Below the pieces are notes generated by a model. The model made no database searches. It worked only from the letters and a program-made list of their open reading frames with translations, and was not told the origin of the DNA. Of a stretch of 64,000 nt of DNA, positions 54,538 to 63,866 are shown piece after piece (the stretch's first letter is position 1; each line of letters begins with the position of its first letter). This DNA is from ZC4RG30 sp963726085 (lineage in GTDB: Bacteria > Pseudomonadota > Gammaproteobacteria > Steroidobacterales > Steroidobacteraceae). The stretch is from NCBI GenBank assembly GCA_963726085.1, contig CAVSAR010000007.1:186001-250000 (forward strand), in the 5' to 3' direction. The translations under genes were made by a program, and so were the position numbers.

Positions 54538-56143
54538 ATGCTGTTTTCCGTCCCCCGGCGCCTGCGCGCGCTGCCAGCCGTATCGACCACTGCGGTACTT
54601 GCACTCCTGTCACTGGGGCAGGGCAGCGCGTTTGCGCGTACCGAGGATGCAAACGTCATCTCCCTCGCGACGCTGGTGATCCCGGCGGCCAATCTTCCCG
54701 CCGCGCCGCGCGGCAACCTGCTGCTGGCCAACGACGGCAACATCTATTTCACCGGCGTGACCGGCGGCACCAACAACATCGGGGGCGTGGCCAGCATGAC
54801 GCCGGATGGCGTTGCCACGCCGCTGCACTCTTTCGTGGGGGGCACCGACGACGGGCAGTCGCCTTTTGCCGGCGTGATCCAGGCCAGCGACGGCAACCTT
54901 TACGGCACGACCTATGTCGGTGGCGATGGCAACGGCGGCACGGTGTATCGGCTGGGCCTGGACGGAACCTTCAAGCTCCTGCATTCGTTTAAGTTTTCCA
55001 AGACCGAGCCGCACTATCCATATGCCGGACTGGTGCAGGCGGGCGATGGCAACCTCTATGGGGTCCTACTGCGCGGCGGCGTCAACGACAAGGGCACGGT
55101 GTTTCGCATCGGGCTGGATGGCACGTACACCTCGTTGCACGACTTTACCGGCGATGACGGCGAGAACCCGGAGGGGACGCTGGCCGTCGGCCCAGACGGC
55201 AATCTCTATGGCACGACGCTGCAGGGTGGCACGGCCTCTCGCGGCACGATTTTCCGCGTGACGCTGGCCGGGGTGGTCACCTCGGTGTATTCGTTCCCCG
55301 GGCTGGGCGCGTTCAGTACCGCCGGGGTTGCTACCAACGCCACCGGCGCCAACCCGCGCGCCGGCCTGATGCTGGGCGCCGATGGCAATTTCTATGGCAC
55401 CGCCTACCAGGGCGGACCCAATGGCTACGGCACGGTGTTCAGCATCACGCCGGCCGGCAGCATCTCGGTAGTCCACGCATTCAGCGGACCTACCGGCGAT
55501 GGCGCGTTCCCGCTGTCCTCGGTGTCGCAGGATGCGGCGGGCAACCTCTATGGCACCACCGAGCACGGCGGCGGGGCCAACCAGGGTTCGGCCTGGCGCA
55601 TCAACACCGCTGGCCAGTTCAGCTTGCTGCACGGGTTCACCGGCACCCTCGTGGATGGTTACACCCCGTATGCGACGCTGCTGCCACTGAATGGCTACCT
55701 CTATGGCGCCGCGTACAGCGATCGGCAGCGTCAAGCTTGGCACCCTGTTCAAGCTCGACGTGGGCGATGGGGTCAACCTGCCGGTGGAGGTAACCATTTC
55801 ACCGACCACCATGCTGGTGGGCAATTCGGCCACCCTGACCTGGTCCTCGCCCTCGGCCACCGGCTGCACCACTTCAGGGGCATGGTCCGACTTGGTAGCC
55901 ACATCAGGCACCCTGGTCGTGACGCCCAGTTTTCCCGCCATCTACAACTACGTGCTCAGCTGTACCGACCCGGCCAGCGTGATCCGCTACGCGTACGTAA
56001 CGCTGCAGGTCACCGCGCCTCCCCAGACTCCCGTGGATGGCGGCAGCGGCGGTGGTGGCAACCTGTCATGGCTCCCGCTGTTCCTGCTGGGCGTCGCACT
56101 GCTGGGCAAGCTGTGCCTGGCGCGCCACCGGCAACGCATCTGA
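54538..56143 (+). CDS. GloVer-repeat secreted protein (apparent frameshift)
   Basis: A secreted protein of about 535 residues built from repeats of the GloVer type (TIGR03803): units such as LHSFVGGTDDGQ, ASDGNLYGTTYVGG and GNGGTVYRLGLDGT recur about ten times. An N-terminal signal (to about 33) is present. Near 55715-55726 the frame shifts: an extra C in gatcggcagc separates the repeats from a C-terminal part (GSVKLGTLFKLD ...) that ends in a GlyGly-rich motif plus hydrophobic helix and basic end (GGGGNLSWLPLFLLGV, RHRQRI). That tail resembles GlyGly-CTERM sorting signals. Confidence 0.7.
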
Positions 56144-56167
56144 TATTCCAGGAGACTTAAACTCATC

Positions 56168-57082
56168 ATGTCCGCGACCATCACAGCCAGTTCCAGCGAA
56201 CAGATTCGCGCCCTGACCCGCAATGCTTCCGTCGAGATGACGTGCAAGGACGTCACCGATCTGGCGGAGGTGGCCACCCTGGTGCCCGCCGGCACCGACA
56301 TCTTCATCGCGCTGTTTCCCAACCAGACATGGGATGACTTGACCCAGGCCGCCAGGGCAGTGCGCGAGGCCGGCCTCAATGCAGTGCCGCACGTGCCGGC
56401 GCGGCGCATCAAGGACCGCGCTGAAGTGGCAGAAATCGCCCGCAAGCTTTCCCAGGAAGCCGGCGCCACCAAGATGCTGCTGATCGCCGGGGACATGCCC
56501 GCGCCCGAGGGCGCGTTTGATTCCACCATCGGGGTGCTGGAGTCCGGCGAGTTTGCGCGCGCCGGCATCAAGCGGCTGTGCATGGCCGGTCACCCGGAAG
56601 GCCATGCGCACATGACCACCGACCAGCTGCGCCAGTACGAAGCGCGCAAGGTACAGCTGACCCGCGAGCAGGGCGTTGACCTGACCTTCGTCACGCAGGT
56701 GTGCTTCGAGGCCGAGCCGGTCATCGCCTGGGAGCAAACCCTGCGCGCCAATGGCATCGTCACCCCGTGCCGCCCGGGCCTGGCCGGCCCGGCCAGCATC
56801 AAGACGCTGCTGCGCTACGCCAAAATCTGCGGCGCCGGCGCCTCGATGCGCGCGCTGACCAGCGGCAAGGCCGGCCTCATCGGCAAGCTGCTGGGCGACA
56901 GCGGTCCTGAGGAAGTGGTCACCACGCTGGCCGCATCGCAGGGCAGCGGTGCGTCGAATTTCGCCGGGGTGCACCTGTTTGCCTTCGGCGGGTTCCTCAA
57001 GACCTGCAAGTGGCTGTCAGCCGTGCAGGCCGGCCGCTTCACCGTCAATGCCAAGGACGGTGACTTCAGCGTCCAGCTGTAG
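56168..57082 (+). CDS. Methylenetetrahydrofolate reductase-family protein
   Basis: A 304-residue TIM-barrel protein of the MetF/MTHFR superfamily: early VEMTCKDV in the strand usually holding the catalytic Glu, then HVPARRIKDRAEV, MLLIAGD, IKRLCMAGHPEGH and FVTQVCFEAEPVIAW. It is shorter and more diverged than housekeeping MetF, so it may act on another folate, for example in methyl-group breakdown. It lies 25 bp after the GloVer gene stop. Confidence 0.75.
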   Translation: MSATITASSSEQIRALTRNASVEMTCKDVTDLAEVATLVPAGTDIFIALFPNQTWDDLTQAARAVREAGLNAVPHVPARRIKDRAEVAEIARKLSQEAGATKMLLIAGDMPAPEGAFDSTIGVLESGEFARAGIKRLCMAGHPEGHAHMTTDQLRQYEARKVQLTREQGVDLTFVTQVCFEAEPVIAWEQTLRANGIVTPCRPGLAGPASIKTLLRYAKICGAGASMRALTSGKAGLIGKLLGDSGPEEVVTTLAASQGSGASNFAGVHLFAFGGFLKTCKWLSAVQAGRFTVNAKDGDFSVQL

Positions 57083-57098
57083 GGCGCAACGGCCGGCG

Positions 57099-58400
57099 CT
57101 AGCGCTTCGGCCGTGACGTGGTGATGGACTGCATCACCGCATTGCCGAAGTCCGACTGCACCTGGGTGCTGGGCTGCTGGATCATCAGTACCCCCACGAT
57201 GCCCTCACGCGGGTCGTTCCACGTCAGCGTGCCAAACGCGCCGTACCACCCGGCACTGCCCTCGGAGCGCGGCCACACCGCACGCGTCTCATCCAGCGTG
57301 ACCGAGACGCCCAGGCCAAATCCCATGCCGCTCTCGGTGCCACGCATACCATGGTAGAGATCGCCCACCTGGTTGCGGCGCATCAGCTCCACGGTGCGCG
57401 GTGCCAGCAGGCGCGCGCCATCGAGCTCGCCACCGTTGAGCAGCATCTGCTCGAAGCGCGCGTAGTCGCGCGCGGTGCTGATCAGGCCGGTGGCGCCGGA
57501 AAAATACACATCGCTGGTAACCGGGGGCAGCGGGCTGACCGCCCACTGTCCCTGGGCGTTGCGCCGTAGCAGTGGCAATAGCCGCGACTGCTTGTCCGCG
57601 GGCACCACGAAGCCGGTGTCGCTCATGCCCAACGGGACGAAGATGCGCTCCTTGAGGAACACGTCATAGGGCTTGCCCGAGACGATCTCCACGATGCGGC
57701 CAAGGGTTTCAAATCCCGCCGAGGCGCTGTAGCTCCAGCGCGTGCCGGGCTGGAAGTCCAGTGCCACCTTGCCCAGTTGCGGGACAAAGTCAGCCAGCTT
57801 GTCGGTGGGCTTGCGCTGGATATCGCTGGACACCAGCGTGCCCAGTCCGCCGCTGACCAGTCCGGAGGTGTGCGTCAGCAGGTCGCGAATCGTGATGTCA
57901 CGGCTGGCCGCCACGTAATCGGCCTCGGGCTTGGGCCCGCTGGCGACAGTGCCCGGTGGCAGCGGCGGCGGCAGCGCCACGCCAGGTTTGCCCACGGCAA
58001 CGCGCTGACCCTTGAACTCGGGGATGAAGCGCGACACCGGATCATCCAGGCGCACCAACCCTTCCTCCATCATCATCAGCACGGCCACCGCCGTGATCGG
58101 CTTGGAAGAGGAGACCATGTAGAACAGGGCGTCGGGGCGCAGGGGCGTGCCCTTGGCCGGGTCCGCCTGACCGTAGGCCCTGTATTGAACGACCTTGCCA
58201 TCGCGCATCACCAGCGTCACCGCGTTGGCCAGGGTGCCGGCGGCAATGTGCCGCTGCATCACCGAGTCGATGCGGGCCAGCCGCTGGCTGGACATGCCTA
58301 CCGCCTCGGGCTTTGCGCTGGGCAGTTCCTGCGCGCCGGCGGTCGAGACTACCCAGGGCAGCGCTGCGATTGCGGCTGCCAGGCAAGCATTTCTGAGCAT
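57099..58400 (-). CDS. Serine hydrolase (beta-lactamase class C/EstB family)
   Basis: A 433-residue exported hydrolase. The signal peptide ends near TAGAQE (about 23). The catalytic SxxK tetrad is SSSK (Ser97 to Lys100) within FYMVSSSKPITA; the second motif YSAS takes the place of YxN, and the third (KTG) is replaced by GTLTW. This pattern is typical of EstB-like esterases rather than beta-lactamases. Translation begins at 58400 after an appropriate gap; longer upstream reading lacks a signal. Divergent from the PAS kinase. Confidence 0.85.
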   Translation of the reverse strand: MLRNACLAAAIAALPWVVSTAGAQELPSAKPEAVGMSSQRLARIDSVMQRHIAAGTLANAVTLVMRDGKVVQYRAYGQADPAKGTPLRPDALFYMVSSSKPITAVAVLMMMEEGLVRLDDPVSRFIPEFKGQRVAVGKPGVALPPPLPPGTVASGPKPEADYVAASRDITIRDLLTHTSGLVSGGLGTLVSSDIQRKPTDKLADFVPQLGKVALDFQPGTRWSYSASAGFETLGRIVEIVSGKPYDVFLKERIFVPLGMSDTGFVVPADKQSRLLPLLRRNAQGQWAVSPLPPVTSDVYFSGATGLISTARDYARFEQMLLNGGELDGARLLAPRTVELMRRNQVGDLYHGMRGTESGMGFGLGVSVTLDETRAVWPRSEGSAGWYGAFGTLTWNDPREGIVGVLMIQQPSTQVQSDFGNAVMQSITTSRPKR

Positions 58401-58529
58401 CGTTTCCCCCTCTTTGGCCAGCTTATCAGCCCGATTATGTTGCCACGCACAAAACCCGTGCTTGCGAGGCCCCGTACAGCGCTCGCGGCGCCCGGCTGTC
58501 CTGATTTTGAGGCAAACTGCTGCGGCAAC

Positions 58530-60350
58530 ATGAACAACTTCTCGGCCAAGCCCATCCCGTTCCGTTCGGTATTCATGGTGCCGCTTGCGCCCGACCCACG
58601 TGGCGACCCCTCGCTTGACGGGCTGGGATTCTGGGAACAGGAGATGGCCACCGGCACCACCAGTTGTTCGGACAGCATGTACCGCTTGGTCGGGGTTGAT
58701 CCGGCGGTAGGGCGAGGCGAACAGGATTTCTGGATCCGCAGGGTGCATCCGGATGACGTTGGCGGACAGACCGAGGCGTACCTGGCCTTTGTACGCGGCG
58801 ACACGGCGACGCTGGAAGAGATCTACCGCGTGCGCCATGAGCGCGGCCACTGGGCCTGGGTGCTGGCCCGGGCGCGCTGGGCCGATCCGCTAGCGCCGGC
58901 GGACCGCAAGCGGTTGATCGGGTACGTGGTCGATGTCACGGCCCGGCATACCGAGTTCGACCTGCTGCGCACGCGCGAAGAGCGGTTTCGCCTGTCGCTG
59001 TCGGCATTGCGCGGACTGGTCTACGACCGCGACCTGGTGGCCGAGAAAGCCGTGCGTCATGGCCTGAAGCAGTTACTGGGCTACGACGACTTGCCGGATG
59101 TCGCCGGTCACAGCGCCTGGATGGATGTCGTGCACCCGGAGGATCGCGAGCGCGTGGCTGCCACGTTCCACGCCAGCCGCGAGTCGGGCAAGAACTTCGA
59201 GCTGACCTACCGCATCCGCCACAAGGACGGCCGGCTGATGAACGTGTTGCATCGGGGCACGTTCACGATCGGCCCGGACGGCAAGGCCGTGCGCTCCTTC
59301 GGCCTGGTCGAGGACATTACCGAGACCGAGCGCCAGCGCAACCAGCTGCAGCTGCAGGTGGGCATCATCGAGCGCATGAGCGAAGGGGTGATGCTGCTGG
59401 ATCGCCTGGGGCAGATCCAGTTTGCCAATCCGGCGCTGGAGCGCCTGTTTCGCTACGAGACCGGCGTGCTCAAGGGTCGCGACGCCTGCGTCCTGAGCTT
59501 TCGCACGCCCGCTAATTTCCGCCGCCTGGTTGACGCAGTGTTCAATGGCACCGAGGACGGCAAGATTTCAGTGATCGACCTGGACGCCCGGCGGCGCGAC
59601 GGCACGCTGTGCCCGATCCAGGCGCACTTTTCGCGCATGGTGTACGGGGACCGTGACTGCATCATCTGCGTGTTCAACGACAATTCCGAGCGCAAGGAGC
59701 TGGAGCGCGAGGTGCTGCAGGTTGCCACGCGCATCCAGCAGCGCATCGGCGGCGACCTGCACGATGAGGTGGGCCAGCAGCTGGCCGGCATCGCTATGAT
59801 GCTGCAGGGCATGGTCAACAGCGCCGGCACCCTGCGCAAGCCGTCGCTGCGCAAGGACCTGGAGAAGATCGTCGAGCTGGTCAACGCCGCGACCCGCAGC
59901 ACCCGGTCACTGGCGCGCGGCCTGTCCCCGGTGCGCGAGGGGCGCGAAGGACTCATTGAGGGCTTCGAGGAGTTGGTGCAGCAGATGTCGGGGCGATTCC
60001 CGGCGCGCGTGAGCATGGACCTGCAGTTGCCACCGGATCTTGAGCTCAGCGAAGACACGGCCACCAACCTGTATCGCATCGCGCAGGAGGGTGTGTATAA
60101 CGCCGCGCGCCATGCCCAGGCCGATTCCATCGAGTTGCAGGTGAAGGTCACGGGTACCGACATCGACCTTCTGGTCAGCGACAACGGCAAGGGCTTTGAC
60201 CCCTCGCGCGTGGGGCGCGGCATGGGCTTGCGCATCATGCGTTTCCGGGCACAGATGATTGGCGGCTATGTGGCGGTGGAATCGCGGCCCGGCGTGGGCA
60301 CGACGTTGCGCTGCAGCTGCCTGCTCAAGCGCGATGAAGCCGTCGCGTGA
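58530..60350 (+). CDS. PAS-domain sensor histidine kinase (NarX-like core)
   Basis: A 606-residue soluble sensor with three PAS modules (about 30-145, 150-270, 280-395; phrases WIRRVHPDDV, WMDVVHPEDRERV, ANPALERLFRYE), then HisKA_3 with phospho-His near 411 (DLHDEVGQQLAG) and an HATPase domain (DNGKGFDPSRV, GMGLRIMRFRA). No membrane helices, so a cytoplasmic signal is likely. The stop overlaps the response regulator start (GTGA). Confidence 0.9.
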   Translation: MNNFSAKPIPFRSVFMVPLAPDPRGDPSLDGLGFWEQEMATGTTSCSDSMYRLVGVDPAVGRGEQDFWIRRVHPDDVGGQTEAYLAFVRGDTATLEEIYRVRHERGHWAWVLARARWADPLAPADRKRLIGYVVDVTARHTEFDLLRTREERFRLSLSALRGLVYDRDLVAEKAVRHGLKQLLGYDDLPDVAGHSAWMDVVHPEDRERVAATFHASRESGKNFELTYRIRHKDGRLMNVLHRGTFTIGPDGKAVRSFGLVEDITETERQRNQLQLQVGIIERMSEGVMLLDRLGQIQFANPALERLFRYETGVLKGRDACVLSFRTPANFRRLVDAVFNGTEDGKISVIDLDARRRDGTLCPIQAHFSRMVYGDRDCIICVFNDNSERKELEREVLQVATRIQQRIGGDLHDEVGQQLAGIAMMLQGMVNSAGTLRKPSLRKDLEKIVELVNAATRSTRSLARGLSPVREGREGLIEGFEELVQQMSGRFPARVSMDLQLPPDLELSEDTATNLYRIAQEGVYNAARHAQADSIELQVKVTGTDIDLLVSDNGKGFDPSRVGRGMGLRIMRFRAQMIGGYVAVESRPGVGTTLRCSCLLKRDEAVA

Positions 60351-61006
60351 GTACCACCGGCATGCAACAGGACGCGCGCCGGATTCTGATCGTCGATGAC
60401 CACCCGATCGTGCGCCAGGGCATGCGCCTGATGATTGACGCGGAGCCGGACCTGCAGATCTGCGGCGAGGCGCAAACCGAGCAGGAGGCCCGGCGCCAGG
60501 TGCGCGCGCTGCTGCCGGATGCGGTGGTCGTCGACCTGTCGCTGGAAGAGGGCGACGGTTTCAACGTCGTGCGCGACGTGCATGCGCACTTTCCGCAGAT
60601 CCGCATCCTGGTACTGTCCATGCACGATGAGCTGATCTATGCCCAGCGGCTGCTGGCCGAAGGGGCCGCCGGCTACATCATGAAGCAGGCCGCTGCCGCG
60701 CAGCTGATCAATGCGCTGCGCGCGGTGCTGCGCGGCGAGCGCTACGTCAGCGAGGCGTTGCAACAGAACCTGGTGTCACGCAGCGACCTGGATGGCGGCG
60801 CGAGCACCCGGCTTTCGGCCCGCGAACTGCAGGTCATCAGCCTGATTGGCCGCGGCCTGGGCACGCGGCAGATCGCCGACAACCTTTCCCTCTCCGTGAA
60901 AACAGTCGAGACGCATCGCCTGACCATCAAGCGCAAGCTGGGACTGGATACCAATGCGCAACTGGTGCAATACGCGATCAAATGGCACGGCACACCCGCC
61001 GGCTGA
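60347..61006 (+). CDS. NarL/LuxR-type response regulator
   Basis: A 219-residue response regulator: receiver domain (about 13-130) with Asp19/20 and phospho-acceptor Asp63 in VVDLSLEEGD, Ser in LVLSMHD and Lys in YIMKQA; LuxR helix-turn-helix (about 152-210) with IGRGLGTRQIADNLSLSVKTVETHR. It is translated from a GTG overlapping the kinase stop, so the two form a cognate pair. Confidence 0.95.
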   Translation: MSTTGMQQDARRILIVDDHPIVRQGMRLMIDAEPDLQICGEAQTEQEARRQVRALLPDAVVVDLSLEEGDGFNVVRDVHAHFPQIRILVLSMHDELIYAQRLLAEGAAGYIMKQAAAAQLINALRAVLRGERYVSEALQQNLVSRSDLDGGASTRLSARELQVISLIGRGLGTRQIADNLSLSVKTVETHRLTIKRKLGLDTNAQLVQYAIKWHGTPAG

Positions 61007-62175
61007 TCATCTGGATCGGCGGCGGGATCCTCGCGCTGTTGTTGCTGGGGGTCCTGGCCGTGCTGGCACTGGTGTGGCTGGTCGATCCCGATATCTGGCG
61101 CCCGCGCATCGCGCACGTGGCCTCCAATGCCGTAGGCCGTGAGGTATCCCTGGGCAAGCTGCAGTGGCAGGTGGGCTGGAACATTGCCATCGCCAGTCAG
61201 GGTGGGTCCATCGCCAATGCACCCGGGTTCGGGCCTGAGCCGTTCGCGCGGTGGCAGCGGTTGCAGCTGGGGCTCGATGCCCGCGCGTTGCTGGGACGGC
61301 GCATCGTGGTGGACCGGCTGGTGATTGACGGACTGCAGGCCAACCTGCAGCGCAACGCCGCCGGGGATGGCAACTGGAACTTTACGCCAGCCACCGCCGC
61401 CAGTGCCGCAGCGCCGTTGGCGCTGCAGGTCGGTGCTGTCCGGTTGCGCAATTCGCAGCTGACGTACACGGATGCAAGCAACATGACAGCGGGAGCAGCG
61501 GCGAGCTGGCGCCTGGGCGACCTTGAATTGGACGCCAGGCTTCCGCCGGACCTGCATGCATCTGCCCGTGAACTGCGCGCGGTCAGCCTGCGTGCGCGCC
61601 TGTCCGGCGGATCACTGCCCGCCGCGGGCGTGGCCGTCTCATGGGAATCGGCGTCCATGACTCAGACGGCCGGGACGCTGGCCATACCGGCGTTTCGTGC
61701 GCAATGGGGCCAGAGCGAACTGTCCGGTTCGATCGCCGCCGCGTATGACGCCTCCGTTGCAGCACGCGGAAAGCTGGCGCTGCGCGTGCCGTCGGTGCGC
61801 GCGCAGCTGGCGCAGCTGGATATTTCCCCGCCCCCCACGGCTGATCCGAAGTCCCTGGGCAGGCTGCAGGCTGAGGGCGCCTATGAGTTCAAGTCTTCGA
61901 CCCTTGCTGTCACCGACCTGCACATGGTCCTGGACGATACGCAGCTGGGTGGCACGGTGACGGTGCTGCAGTTCGTGCCGCTGGCGTTGCGCTTCGACCT
62001 GGCCGGAGACACGATCGACTTTGACCGCTATCTGGAACCTGCCGACTACCATGGCAAGCCGTTTGAATTGCCGCTGGCGCAATTAAAGGCATTGAACGTG
62101 CAGGGCGTGCTGCGGATCAATGCCGCGACGGTATCCGGCGCCAAGGCTTCGGAGTTGCGCCTTGATGTCCAGTAG
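60982..62175 (+). CDS. AsmA-family protein, short form
   Basis: A 397-residue protein with an N-terminal membrane helix (about 8-33) and AsmA/TamB-like beta-rich repeats (VGREVSLGKLQWQVGWN, PLALQVGAVRLRNSQLTYTD). AsmA-family proteins influence outer-membrane lipid supply. It is notably short: it stops (about 397) where most relatives continue with a further AsmA_2 segment. Its start overlaps the response regulator by 25 bp and its end overlaps mutY by 11 bp. Confidence 0.75.
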   Translation: MARHTRRLIIWIGGGILALLLLGVLAVLALVWLVDPDIWRPRIAHVASNAVGREVSLGKLQWQVGWNIAIASQGGSIANAPGFGPEPFARWQRLQLGLDARALLGRRIVVDRLVIDGLQANLQRNAAGDGNWNFTPATAASAAAPLALQVGAVRLRNSQLTYTDASNMTAGAAASWRLGDLELDARLPPDLHASARELRAVSLRARLSGGSLPAAGVAVSWESASMTQTAGTLAIPAFRAQWGQSELSGSIAAAYDASVAARGKLALRVPSVRAQLAQLDISPPPTADPKSLGRLQAEGAYEFKSSTLAVTDLHMVLDDTQLGGTVTVLQFVPLALRFDLAGDTIDFDRYLEPADYHGKPFELPLAQLKALNVQGVLRINAATVSGAKASELRLDVQ

Positions 62176-63262
62176 CGCCTCGGGCGCCGGCACGTTAGCG
62201 CACGAGGCCTTCGCCAGCCAGCTGCTGGCGTGGCATGCGCGCGCCGGGCGGCACGATCTTCCCTGGCAGCGCCAGCGCACCCCTTATCGGGTATGGGTAT
62301 CGGAGGTGATGCTGCAGCAGACCCAGGTAGCCACCGTGATCCCGTACTTCGAGCGGTTTATCGCGCGCTTTCCCGGCGTGCGCGCACTGGCCGATGCGCC
62401 GGTGGATGAAGTGCTGCACCTGTGGTCGGGCTTGGGCTACTACGCCCGCGCGCGCAACCTGCAACACGCGGCGCAGGTGATTCGTGACCAGCACGCGGGG
62501 CAATTCCCGACGGACTTTGCCAGCGTGGCCGCGCTGCCGGGCATCGGTCGTTCCACGGCGGGGGCCATACTGGCATTGGCCTGCGACCAGTCGCATCCCA
62601 TCCTCGATGGCAACGTGCGTCGCGTACTGGCACGCGTGTTCGCCTTGCCGGGACGCAGTGGTGCCCCGGGGCTGGAAACGCAGCTGTGGCAGCGCGCTGG
62701 CGAGCTGACCCCGCAAGTGGGTGTCGCCCGCTACACGCAGGCCATCATGGACCTGGGCGCGACAGTGTGCACGCGGGCCAATCCCGCGTGCCTGCAGTGC
62801 CCGTTCGAGAACCACTGCCAGGCGCATGCGCGGGGCCGGCCGCAGGATTTTCCAGCGCCGCGCAAGACCAGGGCGCGCCCCGAACGACAGGTGTGGATGT
62901 TACTGGCCCGTCGTGATGACGGCGCGGTGCGCTTGGTCCAGCGCCCCGCGCGAGGCATCTGGGGCGGACTGTGGTCGCCACCCGAATACGCGTCGCAGCA
63001 GGAAGTCGAACGCGCTGTGCTGCAGGACGCAGGTGCCGCCACCGCGCTGCAGCCGCTGGAGGAGGTGCGCCACGCGTTCACGCATTTCGACCTGGTAATC
63101 CGCCCGGTGCGGCTGGATATCGAACCAGGTGCGGCGGCCATTGGCGTGCCAGGCGTAGCCGATAGCGCCGCGAAGTCGATGTGGTATAACCCTGCGCGCC
63201 CCACGGCCGTTGGCCTGCCGGCGCCCGTCACCCAGCTGATCCGCAATCTTGAGCCCCAATGA
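62165..63262 (+). CDS. mutY: Adenine DNA glycosylase
   Basis: A 365-residue glycosylase removing A opposite 8-oxoG. It has the VSEVMLQQTQV motif, HhH hairpin LPGIGRSTAGAI followed by catalytic Asp in LDGNVRRVLARVF, the [4Fe-4S] loop CTRANPACLQCPFENHC, and a C-terminal NUDIX-like domain. Together with mutM elsewhere in the window it forms the GO-repair pair. It overlaps the upstream asmA and downstream yggX. Confidence 0.96.
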   Translation: MSSSASGAGTLAHEAFASQLLAWHARAGRHDLPWQRQRTPYRVWVSEVMLQQTQVATVIPYFERFIARFPGVRALADAPVDEVLHLWSGLGYYARARNLQHAAQVIRDQHAGQFPTDFASVAALPGIGRSTAGAILALACDQSHPILDGNVRRVLARVFALPGRSGAPGLETQLWQRAGELTPQVGVARYTQAIMDLGATVCTRANPACLQCPFENHCQAHARGRPQDFPAPRKTRARPERQVWMLLARRDDGAVRLVQRPARGIWGGLWSPPEYASQQEVERAVLQDAGAATALQPLEEVRHAFTHFDLVIRPVRLDIEPGAAAIGVPGVADSAAKSMWYNPARPTAVGLPAPVTQLIRNLEPQ

Positions 63263-63531
63263 CCCGCACCGTGCAATGCGTACTGCTCAAGCGCGAGGCC
63301 GAAGGCCTCGAGCGCATGCCCTATCCGGGTGCCCTTGGGCAGCGGGTCTTCGAGAATGTGTCAAAGGAGGCCTGGGGCAGCTGGGTACGCCACCAGACCA
63401 CGCTCATTAATGAATATCGCCTGACGCCGGTGGACCCCAAGGCGCGCAAGTTCCTGGAAGCGGAGATGGAGAAATTCTTCTTCGGGACCGGTTCTGCCGC
63501 ACCTGCCGATTTCCAGGCCCCACCGGCCTGA
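63259..63531 (+). CDS. Oxidative damage protection protein YggX
   Basis: A 90-residue protein with conserved VFENVSKEAWGSWVRHQTTLINEYRL, diagnostic of YggX. It protects Fe-S clusters and mobilises iron in the cytoplasm. The ATG overlaps the mutY stop by 4 bp, the usual mutY-yggX pairing. Confidence 0.96.
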   Translation: MTRTVQCVLLKREAEGLERMPYPGALGQRVFENVSKEAWGSWVRHQTTLINEYRLTPVDPKARKFLEAEMEKFFFGTGSAAPADFQAPPA

Positions 63532-63594
63532 AATTGGCGGGGTTGACGCCCAGAAGCCGCGACCGGTCTAATACGCGCCCCTTAGCCCCTGAAT

Positions 63595-63670
63595 GCCCAG
63601 GTAGCTCAGTTGGTAGAGCAGCGGATTGAAAATCCGCGTGTCGTTGGTTCGATTCCGACCCTGGGCACCA
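63595..63670 (+). tRNA. tRNA-Phe (anticodon GAA)
   Basis: 76 nt ending in encoded CCA: acceptor stem GCCCAGG/CCTGGGC, D-loop TAGCTCAGTTGG, anticodon loop TTGAAAA, T-loop GGTTCGATTCC. The 3' end is a common attachment site for integrases. Confidence 0.98.
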
Positions 63671-63685
63671 CTTCGACATCCAGAG

Positions 63686-63708
63686 CCGTCCAACAGGACG
63701 GTTTTTTT
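63686..63708 (+). terminator. tRNA-Phe terminator
   Basis: A 6-bp stem (ccgtcc/ggacgg) with 4-nt loop and a run of seven T directly downstream of the tRNA. Rho-independent. Confidence 0.85.
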
Positions 63709-63795
63709 CATTGAAATACCCTTAAATTGCAGCGTTTTTAGAGAACCTCCGATTTGAGATGATCCAACCGTGATCACTTGAATCCAATCGCAGCT

Positions 63796-63855
63796 GGGGG
63801 CATAAATGGGGGCATCTCATTTCGATTCCCTTCGTGTGCACCGCAATATGCCCCC
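63796..63855. repeat. Candidate integrase arm-type repeats
   Basis: GGGGGCAT occurs twice in direct orientation (63796-63803, 63808-63815) and once inverted as ATGCCCCC (63848-63855), all between tRNA-Phe and the integrase start. Such clustered short repeats next to attL are where integrase arms or accessory proteins bind. Confidence 0.55.
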
Positions 63856-63866
63856 ACGAGGTAGCC

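Noticed and set aside
57099..58400. Beta-lactamase resistance gene
   Set aside because: YxN and KTG motifs are altered as in EstB-like esterases; sequence does not support antibiotic hydrolysis.
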